This document shows positions 1-7,285 of a DNA stretch of 18,091 bases, piece by piece. The notes under the pieces are model-generated. The model made no database searches. It was given only the letters and a program-made list of their open reading frames with translations, and was not told the DNA's origin. Location of the stretch: contig CAYLZW010000102.1 in NCBI GenBank assembly GCA_964388085.1, positions 1 through 18,091 on the forward strand, read 5' to 3'. A program made the position numbers and the translations under genes. The first letter of the stretch is position 1, and each line of letters starts with the position of its first letter. Source of the DNA: CAYLZW01 sp964388085 (lineage in GTDB: Bacteria > Myxococcota > UBA727 > CAYLZW01).

Positions 1-905
1 TCGTAGTCGATCCAGTCGTCCATCATCTGCACGAACAGCGAGACGCCGTACATCCACTGGCGCGCGTTCTCGCCGGCGTAGCGGTAGACGGGGAAGATCA
101 GCCCGTCGATGGTGCCCTCGACGCCGGCGAGGCGATGGCAGAGGCCGAGCGGATCGGGCACGCCGGTCATGCCCTTCACCTCGGAGTCGCACCACTCCAT
201 GCACTTGCGCACCGCGGCCTCGAAGGCAGGGCGGTCCTGTTCTCGAAGATCCACCTGTATGGCGTCGAGGAACGCGCGACAGAGCGCGAGCGGACCGCCC
301 TCGGGCCGATAGCTGCCCTCGAGCAGCGCGCGGATCTTACGGCCGCGCTCCTCCGGCGTGTCGTCGTCCATCAGGTGGTCGAAGGTGTGATCGATGGTCG
401 CGATGAAGGCGCTGATGAGCACGATGCGACGGCGCTCGGCGGCGAGCGCCACCCGCCCGAAGGCGTACAGCGCGAGCTTCGCGAAGTAGCCGAGCGCGGC
501 CGGCGTCATCAAGAACAGGCGCCCGAGCAGCACCGCTACGCCGAGGAGGAAGGGGCGCTTCGGCGAGCAGAACAAGGCCGTGTAGGGCGCGCCCGCGTAG
601 AGGTTACAGGCGAGGAAGCGGAGCTTCTTGCCGTCCTTGGCGAAGGCCGAGCTCTCGTCGAGTGACGTCGGCCAATGGCGCTCGATGAGCGGGCGCACCA
701 CGCGATCGTAGTCGCGAAAGACGACCGAGAAGACGGCGTCGGCGAAGATGCGCGACCACAGCGGCGGCTCCCCCATGAGCGTCTCGAGGCGATTGCGTCG
801 CATGAGCCCGCTGAGGCGCTTCTCCTCGAGGGGCGCCGCGCTCACGAGGCGGAGGTGCGCCTTCTTCTCGTCGCCGTGCACGTGCTCGAGCGATTTCCTC
901 GTCAT
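1..905 (-). CDS. Class I isoprenoid-synthase-like enzyme (C-terminal end missing)
   Basis: The frame is open from the left edge to an ATG at 905-903, giving 301 complete codons with the C-terminus outside the window. A GGGAGA Shine-Dalgarno lies about 5 bases before this ATG, which fixes the start; the ATG at 917-915 is in another frame. The protein is largely helical. Two acidic clusters resemble the diphosphate/Mg2+ motifs of the trans-isoprenyl synthase fold: IDHTFDHLMDDD at residues 171-182 and VQMMDDWIDYE at 292-302 (the last residue is cut by the window edge). The second is close to the FQxxDDxxD motif of prenyl synthases; the first is atypical. A hydrophobic stretch (about 118-150) precedes motif 1. 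Family knowledge: such enzymes condense or cyclise prenyl diphosphates, and divergent members occur in Myxococcota. The product cannot be predicted. It lies 165 bases downstream of a co-directional gene with no visible terminator between them. Confidence 0.62.
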   Translation of the reverse strand, partial: MTRKSLEHVHGDEKKAHLRLVSAAPLEEKRLSGLMRRNRLETLMGEPPLWSRIFADAVFSVVFRDYDRVVRPLIERHWPTSLDESSAFAKDGKKLRFLACNLYAGAPYTALFCSPKRPFLLGVAVLLGRLFLMTPAALGYFAKLALYAFGRVALAAERRRIVLISAFIATIDHTFDHLMDDDTPEERGRKIRALLEGSYRPEGGPLALCRAFLDAIQVDLREQDRPAFEAAVRKCMEWCDSEVKGMTGVPDPLGLCHRLAGVEGTIDGLIFPVYRYAGENARQWMYGVSLFVQMMDDWIDY

Positions 906-941
906 CGTGATCTCCCATTGCACCCGCGCTGGAGCACCGAA

Positions 942-987
942 CAGGTTGGCAGCTCGCGCAACCTGATCGCTGCTCTAGCAGGCAGCG
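942..987. repeat. Two adjacent inverted repeats upstream of the isoprenoid-synthase-like gene
   Basis: CAGGTTG (942-948) is complemented exactly by CAACCTG (959-965) across a 10-base loop. CGCTGC (968-973) is complemented by GCAGCG (982-987) across 8 bases. They sit 37 to 82 bases upstream of the minus-strand ATG at 905, between it and the preceding minus-strand gene. They could be an operator or a weak terminator stem for the upstream gene, but no T-tract follows. In DNA this GC-rich, arms of 6-7 bases arise often by chance. Confidence 0.25.
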
Positions 988-1070
988 GCGCGCCTTTCGA
1001 GGCCGTATCCGCTCCTTGCGCGGTCTCCGAGGAGCGCCATCGCGCCGAACGCGCTGCCGCTGATCGTCGT

Positions 1071-1664
1071 CTACGGCTTCGTGGGGCTGCTCGCTTGGTC
1101 GCTCGAGCCCGGGGCGGTCGGCGCGCGCCCGCTCTCGTCCCCCTTCTCGACGAGGACCGCCGCCAGCGACGGACAGGCCGCGAGGAGCGTGGCCAAGGGG
1201 ACCATCGCGTCGCGCTGCCCGACGCGCACGCGCGCCTGCTCGGCGTCGTGCCGCAGCACGCGCAGGCTGCCGCCCTGCTGCAACTGAAACGCCTCACCCT
1301 CGTGCTTCGGCCGGCCGAGGCCGCGGAGCTCGAGCGGCGCCTTGGCGAGGCAGGTCGGGCGCTCGATCTTGCAGACGCGCGCGAGCGCCTCGTTCTCCAC
1401 CATCCCGGTGACGCTGCCGGCGCGCACCGCCGAGAAGCGCGCGCCGCTCGTCGTCACCAACAGCTCGCTGCCCTTCGGCACGCGCGTGCGCGAGGGACGG
1501 TCTCGCACCACCACGTCGAGGGCGCCCTCGAGCGCGCAGGTGTCGCCCGCCAAGAAGACCTCGTCCGTGGCCGCGGCCTGCGCGGAGGGCGCGCTCGGCT
1601 CGGCCGCCTGCGCCGCCGCGGTCGAGAGCAGGCAACTGGCGAGGACGAGCTTGTAGGCAGCCAT
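1071..1664 (-). CDS. Secreted cysteine-containing hypothetical protein, SH3-like
   Basis: This encodes 197 residues from ATG 1664-1662, preceded by a GGGGTG purine run about 4 bases upstream. A signal peptide is clear: a short basic start (MAAYK), a hydrophobic core and AQA at about 18-20, so export to the periplasm or beyond is expected. The mature part has four cysteines (43, 98, 105, 164), enough for two disulfides. Residues about 48-97 read like a small beta-barrel of the bacterial SH3 kind (VVVRDRPS, KGSELLVTTSGARFSAVR, then a short 'GMVENEALA' strand-turn), and 110-160 may be a second copy. The tail from about 174 is low-complexity and rich in S, P and A. I recognise no specific family and assign no function. 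It is divergent from the FHA gene across a 94-base gap. Confidence 0.6.
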   Translation of the reverse strand: MAAYKLVLASCLLSTAAAQAAEPSAPSAQAAATDEVFLAGDTCALEGALDVVVRDRPSRTRVPKGSELLVTTSGARFSAVRAGSVTGMVENEALARVCKIERPTCLAKAPLELRGLGRPKHEGEAFQLQQGGSLRVLRHDAEQARVRVGQRDAMVPLATLLAACPSLAAVLVEKGDESGRAPTAPGSSDQASSPTKP

Positions 1665-1758
1665 TCATCACCCCGGGCGCGCTCAGGATAGCCTGCTCGG
1701 GGCCCGGCGCGATGAACCCGGCGAAGAGGGGTATGCTCGCCACCTTGAGAGGACGCGC

Positions 1759-2508
1759 ATGTTCCGGATCGTGGTGCATGACAGAGAAGGCCGGCGCTCG
1801 CTGCGGGACTTCGATCAGGCTCGCGTGACCATCGGCCGCGCCGAGGACAACGACGTGGTGCTGAACGACGCCAGCGTCTCGAAGGCGCACGCTTCGCTCG
1901 AGCGCACCGACAGCGGCTTCCTCATCCGTGACCTCGGCAGCACCAACGGCGTGTTCCTCGACGGCGAGCGCGCGCTCGGCGGCGGCGCGGTGCCGGTGCG
2001 GCCGGGCAACGCCGTCGGCATCGGCGACTTTCTGCTCCACCTGACGCTCCCCGACGAGGAGCCCGCGCAGACGTTCCGCATCGGCGTCACGGAGCCGACC
2101 GGCCGTCATCACGTGTTCGCCATCAGCGGCGAGGAGGTCACCGTCGGGGCCGACGCCGGCTGTGACCTACAGCTCGAGGGCAACGGCGTGGCGCCGCGGC
2201 ACGCGCGCGTCGTCATTCAGAGCGACCGCCTCGTGCTCGCCGATCTGCGCTCGCTGTCGGGCACCTGGCTCAACGACGAGCGGCTCACGGCGCCGCAGGT
2301 GCTGCACGAGGGTGACATCGTGCGCGTCGGCTGCTTCCACTTGAGCTTCGCGCGACCGGGCAAGCCGGGCCCCGCCTTGGCGCCGCCGGTGCGCGCCGCC
2401 GGGGGAGACCGCACGCTGCCGACGGCGGAGCCCGACGACGCGCCCGCGCGCCCGACCACCGCGCCGGCGGACCCTGGCGGCGATGACGAAGCGCCGGAAG
2501 AGCGCTGA
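1759..2508 (+). CDS. Tandem FHA-domain protein
   Basis: This is a 249-residue cytoplasmic protein with a GAGAGGA ribosome-binding site about 7 bases before the ATG. The first FHA domain (about 1-95) is canonical: IGR at 25-27, NDVVLND, SKAHA at 41-45 and LGSTNGVFLDG at 59-69, the phosphothreonine-binding loops. The second (about 105-195) keeps the overall pattern (VGADAGCDLQL, RHARV, LSGTWLNDERL) but has lost the Arg of the GR loop and replaces the STNG motif with SLSGTWLN, so it may bind something else or be structural. Residues 197-249 are a P/A/D-rich disordered tail. No kinase or other catalytic domain is fused. Family knowledge: FHA proteins read Ser/Thr-kinase phosphorylation and are numerous in myxobacteria. 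No kinase gene is in the window. It converges with the receptor gene, with 33 bases between the stops. Confidence 0.9.
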   Translation: MFRIVVHDREGRRSLRDFDQARVTIGRAEDNDVVLNDASVSKAHASLERTDSGFLIRDLGSTNGVFLDGERALGGGAVPVRPGNAVGIGDFLLHLTLPDEEPAQTFRIGVTEPTGRHHVFAISGEEVTVGADAGCDLQLEGNGVAPRHARVVIQSDRLVLADLRSLSGTWLNDERLTAPQVLHEGDIVRVGCFHLSFARPGKPGPALAPPVRAAGGDRTLPTAEPDDAPARPTTAPADPGGDDEAPEER

Positions 2509-2541
2509 CAAAGGCCGCTCGACCCCGCAGCGAGAGGCGCG

Positions 2542-4503
2542 TCAACCGCGGCGGAGGCGCTCGGGGTCGAGGCTCTCGATGGCCTCGAGCTGCAGCGCCT
2601 GCGAGCGCCCGATGTCGAACAGCGCCTTCTGGATCTGCTCGCCGCCGCGCGCTTGATCGCTCTGCACGCGGTGGAGCTGCTGCACCATGCGGCGCACCTG
2701 CTCCACGGCAGCCTCGACGCTGCGGCCGCCCTCACGCTGCTCCCGGCCCGCCTGCGCGACCTCGTGCGCGAGCCGCTGCAGGCGCTGGGTCGCCTCGAGC
2801 AGCATCTCCGAGCCGCGCGCCTGCTCGCCCGTGGCGGCAGCCACGCTCGACGCCGTGAACGCGACCTGCTCCATGGCGGCGGCGACCTCGCGCACGGCCA
2901 TGGCCTGCTGGCCCGTCGATGACACGATGGAGCTGACCATCTCGTTCGTCTCTTCCGCCGAGGAGACGATCTGCAGCAGCGCCCGCTCGGCGTCGCGCGA
3001 GCGCTCGAGCCCGACGAGCACCGCGCTCTCACCGTCGGCGATGGCGCCCACCGCGCGACGCGACTCCTCTTGCACGCCGCCGATCACGGCCGCGATGTCC
3101 TTGGTCGAGCGCGAGGTGCGCTCCGCCAGCTTCTTGATCTCACCCGCGACGACGGCGAAGCCACGCCCGCGCTCTCCGGCTTGTGACGCGATGATGGCCG
3201 CGTTCAGCGAGAGCAGCTGGGTCTGCGCGGCCACCTCGTTGATGACGTCGAGGATCTGATCGATCGCCTTGATGCGCTCGCCGAGGCCGCGGATGGTCTC
3301 TCCCGCCATCCGCGAGATGGCGAGGATGTCCTGAATGCCGTCGCGCGTGTGCCCGACCGCCTCGGTGCCCTTCTCGGCGTCCGCCTTCACGAGGGTGGCG
3401 AGCCGCTCGGTGCTGCGCGCGTTCTCCTCGACGTGCCCGAGCGAGGTCTCCATCTGGTTCATGGCGGCGGAGGTCTGCTCGGAGATGGCCGATAGGCGCG
3501 CGATGTTGGCGGCGACCTCCTTGACCGAGAAGCTCATCTCCTCGAGCGACACCGCGGCTTGCTCGACGGAGGAGACCATCTCCTCGAGCTGGTGCGAGGC
3601 GCTCTCGTTCTCGCTGTTGATCTGCCGCGCCGCGCTGCCCGACTCGGCGGCCGCGTGCGCCAGCGTCCGCACGCTCTCGGCCACGGTGCGGAAGGTGGCC
3701 GTCATCTCGGCCATGGCGGCGCTCGTCTCCTCGATGGCGCCGTCTTGCTCGCGCGCGGTCTCGCGCATGCGCTCCAGGAACTCGCCCTTGCGCTGGCTGT
3801 CGTGCTCGGCGCCGTCACGGGCCGCGGACAGCTCGTCGGCGACCTCCGCGAGCTGCGCGTTCGCCTTCTGCACCTCACGCAGCGCGACCTCCACGCGTTC
3901 GTTCGCCTCCTTGCGCGCCAGCTCGTACGCCCAGGCGAGCACCGTCACCGTGAACACCACGGACGTCGACGACAGCATCAAAAGGTGCGGCCCGTCGGCG
4001 CCGATGACCGGCTCCGGCTGCTTCAGATAGAGCGCGACGATCTCGACGATGATGAGCCCGGACATGAACGCGGCGAAGCGCGCCGTGACGAGGAACGCGG
4101 CGAGCAGCGGCGTGAGCACCTGCCACCAGAGGGACGCGTCCCACATGCCGCTCGTGCTCGTGACGGCCAACACCAGCAAGGTCAGGAAGAACAGCACGAC
4201 GAGGCCGAAGCCCGTCCGCGCGGGCCAGCGGCGCTGGCCGACGAACACGTTCAAGAGGCCGAGGCCCGCGCCGGAGAAGAGCACGAGCGGCGAGATGTCG
4301 AACACATCGCCGGCCACGCGCGCGCTGTCGAAGCCGAACACGAACGCGAACACGACCACGAGGAACGTCGAGACGACGAAGAGCCGGCGCTGGCGCAAGG
4401 TCTCGTCGTCGAGGAGGCCCGCGTCCGGGATGAGCTGATCGACGGCCACGAGGGCGCGGCGCAGGAGTCCATCGTGCCGCGCGGGCTGCTCACTGCTCGC
4501 CAT
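2542..4503 (-). CDS. Methyl-accepting chemotaxis-type receptor with six-TM N-terminus
   Basis: I start this at ATG 4503-4501 (653 residues, MASSEQ...). The frame stays open to 4722, but the extra part is Arg-rich, unlike the rest, and overlaps the S46 start. A GAGAGAGG run lies about 12 bases upstream, rather far. Six hydrophobic helices fall at about 41-58, 70-90, 99-117, 125-140, 143-160 and 172-192, with only short loops, so there is no periplasmic ligand-binding domain. A coiled coil follows from about 195 and the MCP signalling domain covers about 250-640. The hairpin tip is recognisable at 427-460 (QTQLLSLNAAI, then AGERGRGFAVVAGEIKKLA). Compared with E. coli Tsr it has A426, Q429, I438 and Q441 where Tsr has F373, N376, E385 and R388. 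It should signal to a CheA/CheW complex or a related partner; what it senses is unknown. No che genes are nearby apart from a lone receiver gene. Confidence 0.9.
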   Translation of the reverse strand: MASSEQPARHDGLLRRALVAVDQLIPDAGLLDDETLRQRRLFVVSTFLVVVFAFVFGFDSARVAGDVFDISPLVLFSGAGLGLLNVFVGQRRWPARTGFGLVVLFFLTLLVLAVTSTSGMWDASLWWQVLTPLLAAFLVTARFAAFMSGLIIVEIVALYLKQPEPVIGADGPHLLMLSSTSVVFTVTVLAWAYELARKEANERVEVALREVQKANAQLAEVADELSAARDGAEHDSQRKGEFLERMRETAREQDGAIEETSAAMAEMTATFRTVAESVRTLAHAAAESGSAARQINSENESASHQLEEMVSSVEQAAVSLEEMSFSVKEVAANIARLSAISEQTSAAMNQMETSLGHVEENARSTERLATLVKADAEKGTEAVGHTRDGIQDILAISRMAGETIRGLGERIKAIDQILDVINEVAAQTQLLSLNAAIIASQAGERGRGFAVVAGEIKKLAERTSRSTKDIAAVIGGVQEESRRAVGAIADGESAVLVGLERSRDAERALLQIVSSAEETNEMVSSIVSSTGQQAMAVREVAAAMEQVAFTASSVAAATGEQARGSEMLLEATQRLQRLAHEVAQAGREQREGGRSVEAAVEQVRRMVQQLHRVQSDQARGGEQIQKALFDIGRSQALQLEAIESLDPERLRRG

Positions 4504-4630
4504 GGGCGGAAACTGCCTCTCTCGCGTCCGCACGGCAACCTTCTGACCGCGGCGCCTTGACCTGCTGCCCCTGTCACGCGAAGGCGTCTGGGTCGTCCGC
4601 ACCGCGGCTGGACGATGCCGTCCACCAGAA

Positions 4631-4648
4631 ACAGAGGAGAACACCGTG
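4631..4648 (+). promoter_or_regulatory. Ribosome binding site fixing the GTG start of the S46 peptidase
   Basis: GAGGAGA at 4634-4640 is followed by 5 bases and then GTG at 4646. The next residues (HKRSLVAVSL) begin a good signal peptide. Together these select this GTG over any internal ATG. Confidence 0.75.
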
Positions 4649-6745
4649 CACAAGAGGAGCCTCGTCGCTGTCTCCCTCATCGCGCTCGCGCTGCCCATTG
4701 GCGCCCGCGCCGACGAGGGCATGTGGCCCTACAACATGGCCCCGGTCGAAGCGGTCAAGGCGAAGTACGGCTTCGAGATGACGCAGGCTTTCCTCGACAA
4801 CGCCATGCGCTCGAGCGTCCGCTTCAACAACGGCGGCTCCGGCAGCTTCGTCTCCGCGGACGGGCTCGTCATGACCAACCACCACGTCGGCGCCGATTGC
4901 ATCCAGAAGCTCTCGACCGGCGCCGGCGCCGTCGACGTCATGGAGCAGGGCTTTTACGCGGCGGACAAGAGCGCCGAGAAGCGCTGCCCCGACCTCGAGC
5001 TGAACCAGCTGACCGCGATCGAAGACGTCACCGCGAAGGTGAACGCGGCGGCGAAAGACAAGCACAGCGAGGCGCAGAAGAACGAGGCCAAGAAGGCCGC
5101 CATGGGACGCCTCGAGAAGGCCTGCAGCGAGCAGACGGGGCTGCGCTGCGACGTCGTCACGCTCTACGCGGGTGGCGCCTACCACCTCTACAAATACAAG
5201 AAGTACACCGACGTCCGCCTCGTGTTCGCGCCCGAGTTCGACGTCGCCTTCTTCGGCGGCGACGCGGACAACTTCACCTATCCGCGCTGGTGCCTCGACG
5301 TGGCGTTCTTCCGCGTCTGGCAGGACGGCAAGCCGCTCGCCGTCAAAGAGCACCTCCCGTTCTCGCGAGAGGGCGCCGCGGACGGCGCGCTCGTGTTCGT
5401 CTCCGGACACCCGGGCTCGACCGATCGCTTCGCGCCGGTCTCGAAGCTCGAGCTGCTGCGCGACACGTCCTATCCGTTCATTCTCGAGCAGCTCAAGGAG
5501 GATCGCGATCTGCTGCGGGCGTTCATGCAGCGCGGCGAGGAGCAGGAGCGCGCCGCGCGTGACGAGTACTTCAGCGTCGAGAACAGCATCAAGGCGATCA
5601 CGGGCTACCTGCTCGGGCTGACCGATCCCGCGCTGCTCGAGGAGGCGACCGCGCGCGAGCGGCGGCTGCTCGAGAAGGTGAACACGCTGAAGGACCCGGC
5701 CGAGAAAAAGCGCCTGCTCGAAGCCTGGCCGAAGCTCGCCGCGGCGAACCGCACCTACGCGAGCTTCTACAAGCCCTACTCCGTCACCGAGCGCTGGCTG
5801 TCCCCGGCCGCGGGCGCGCTGGCGTCGAGGGCGCGGCACCTCCTGCGCCTCGGCGAGGAGCTGCCGAAGCCGAGCGAGAAGCGGCTGCGCGAGTACCGCG
5901 ACTCGAACCTGAAGAGCCTCGAGCTCTCGCTGTTCTCGACGGCGCCCATCTCGGAGGAGCTCGAGATCATGAAGCTCGCGGAGGGCCTCGACAACGTGCG
6001 CGAGGTGCTCGGCGCGAACGATCCGCTGACGCAGAAGCTGCTCGCCGGCAAGACGCCCAAGGCGCGCGCCGAGGAGATCATCCGCGGCACCAGGGTGGAC
6101 GACGTGGCCTTTCGCAAAGAGCTCTACCAGGGCGGCAAGAAGGCGACCCTGGCGGCCAAGGACCCGCTCATCGAGCTCATGCGCGACCTCGACCCGAGCG
6201 CACGCCAGCTGCGCCAGCGCTACGAGGACGAGGTGGAGGCGGTCGAGTCCACCTACTCGGGGCGCATCGCCGAGGCCTGGGCGAAGGCCTTCGGCAGCAG
6301 CGTCTACCCCGACGCCACCTTCACGCTGCGCATCAACCCCGGCGTCGTGAAGGGCTACGTCGAGAACGGGCGCGAGGTGCCCTGGGCGACGCAGCTCGGC
6401 GGCGTCTACGTGAAGCACAAGCGCGCCGGCGGCCAGGAGCCCTATGCGCTGCCGCGGCGCTGGCTCGACGCGCGTGACGAGGTCGACTTCTCGGTGCCCT
6501 ACAACTTCGTCAGCACCAACGACATCATCGGCGGCAACTCGGGCAGCCCGGTGATCGACACCAAGGGTGAGGTGGTGGGCCTCATCTTCGACGGCAACAT
6601 CTCGCAGTTGCCGAATCGCTTCGTCTATCGCGACGAGACCCAGCGCAGCGTCAGCGTGCACACGGCCGGCATCGTGCACGCGCTCGACGAGGTCTATGAG
6701 GCTGACGCGCTGGTACGCGAGCTCATGGGACGCGGCGAGAGCTGA
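4646..6745 (+). CDS. S46-family dipeptidyl peptidase (DPP7/DPP11 type)
   Basis: This encodes 699 residues, close to the usual 700-720 of the family. It starts at a GTG with a strong GAGGAGA site 5 bases upstream. A signal peptide spans 1-22 (core LVAVSLIALALPIG, ARA cleavage site), so the enzyme acts in the periplasm or outside. The chymotrypsin-fold catalytic residues are visible: TNHH at 77-80 (His80), GGDADNFTYPR at 204-214 (an Asp within DADN) and GGNSGSPV with Ser632. Family knowledge: S46 enzymes remove N-terminal dipeptides, and the residue 18 positions after the Ser helps set P1 preference, Arg in DPP11 (acidic) and Gly in DPP7 (hydrophobic). Here it is Gly650, within FDGN, pointing to DPP7-like specificity. 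That is inference from one position. It is divergent from the receptor (142-base gap) and convergent with the receiver gene. Confidence 0.95.
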   Translation: MHKRSLVAVSLIALALPIGARADEGMWPYNMAPVEAVKAKYGFEMTQAFLDNAMRSSVRFNNGGSGSFVSADGLVMTNHHVGADCIQKLSTGAGAVDVMEQGFYAADKSAEKRCPDLELNQLTAIEDVTAKVNAAAKDKHSEAQKNEAKKAAMGRLEKACSEQTGLRCDVVTLYAGGAYHLYKYKKYTDVRLVFAPEFDVAFFGGDADNFTYPRWCLDVAFFRVWQDGKPLAVKEHLPFSREGAADGALVFVSGHPGSTDRFAPVSKLELLRDTSYPFILEQLKEDRDLLRAFMQRGEEQERAARDEYFSVENSIKAITGYLLGLTDPALLEEATARERRLLEKVNTLKDPAEKKRLLEAWPKLAAANRTYASFYKPYSVTERWLSPAAGALASRARHLLRLGEELPKPSEKRLREYRDSNLKSLELSLFSTAPISEELEIMKLAEGLDNVREVLGANDPLTQKLLAGKTPKARAEEIIRGTRVDDVAFRKELYQGGKKATLAAKDPLIELMRDLDPSARQLRQRYEDEVEAVESTYSGRIAEAWAKAFGSSVYPDATFTLRINPGVVKGYVENGREVPWATQLGGVYVKHKRAGGQEPYALPRRWLDARDEVDFSVPYNFVSTNDIIGGNSGSPVIDTKGEVVGLIFDGNISQLPNRFVYRDETQRSVSVHTAGIVHALDEVYEADALVRELMGRGES

Positions 6746-6771
6746 CCACGACCGCGCTGCCGCGCCTGCTG

Positions 6772-7149
6772 TCAGGGGGGAGGCAGCAGGCTGAGCAGCT
6801 GATCGACGTCGGGCGGCTTCAGCACATGGTGATCGAAGCTGTCTTCCGCCGCGACCTCGTCCTCGTCGAGGTCACGGCCGCTCAGCGCGATGATCGACGC
6901 GTCGCGCACCTCGTCGAGGGCGCGCAGCCCCTTCAGCACGTCCTGGCCGCTCATGTCCGGCAGGCCGAGGTCGAGGAGCACGACCTCGGGCACGAAGCGG
7001 CGCGCCTCCTCGAGCGCGCGCCGGCCGGTGTCGGCGCAGCGCACCTCGTAGCCGGACGCCTCGAGGAGCATCTGCAGCGAAGCGGACACGTCGGGGTTGT
7101 CCTCGACGACAAGCACGCGGCGGGTTTGCCCTACGGATTCTCCCGTCAT
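6772..7149 (-). CDS. Stand-alone response-regulator receiver protein
   Basis: This encodes 125 residues from ATG 7149-7147, chosen because AAGGAG lies 8 bases upstream; the frame is open to 7242 but the extension has no receiver homology. It is a single REC domain: the acidic pair E16/D17 in VVEDN, phospho-acceptor D60 in LLDLGLPDMSG, S90 in IALSG and K111 in LKPPD, all in expected places. There is no DNA-binding or enzymatic output domain, so it probably works like CheY, Spo0F or DivK through protein contacts. Its kinase partner is not in the window. It converges with the S46 gene (26 bases between the stops) and is divergent from the SanA-like gene. The chemoreceptor lies about 2.3 kb away on the same strand; a link is possible but unproven. 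Confidence 0.92.
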   Translation of the reverse strand: MTGESVGQTRRVLVVEDNPDVSASLQMLLEASGYEVRCADTGRRALEEARRFVPEVVLLDLGLPDMSGQDVLKGLRALDEVRDASIIALSGRDLDEDEVAAEDSFDHHVLKPPDVDQLLSLLPPP

Positions 7150-7204
7150 GCGACCGGCTCCTTGATGCTCGCGGGCGAGATGAAGATCGTCGACGGCGAG
7201 GGCG

Positions 7205-7216
7205 GGTTTGTAAACC
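7205..7216. promoter_or_regulatory. Imperfect palindrome in a divergent promoter region
   Basis: GGTTT-GT-AAACC lies in the 136-base gap between the divergent receiver (minus) and SanA-like (plus) genes. It is the most AT-rich spot of this gap. It could be an operator or a -10 region for either gene; no matching -35 box is convincing. Confidence 0.25.
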
Positions 7217-7285
7217 GTCCGCGACCGCTTTCGGAAGGGCAACGTTTGCAGCCCGCGGCGCCGCTCCTGCTGCTAGCGTTCGGCC

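Noticed and set aside
675..1691. 338-codon plus-strand open frame at the left end
   Set aside because: It spans two minus-strand genes and the gap between them; Arg/Ala/Glu-rich shadow.
4504..4722. N-terminal extension of the chemoreceptor upstream of the chosen ATG
   Set aside because: The added residues are Arg/Thr/Ser-rich and would overlap the ribosome binding site and start of the divergent S46 gene; the receptor-like sequence begins after the internal Met.
4574..6679. 701-codon minus-strand open frame across the S46 peptidase
   Set aside because: It is a complementary-frame shadow of a gene with all catalytic motifs, is Arg/Glu/Leu-rich and matches no family.
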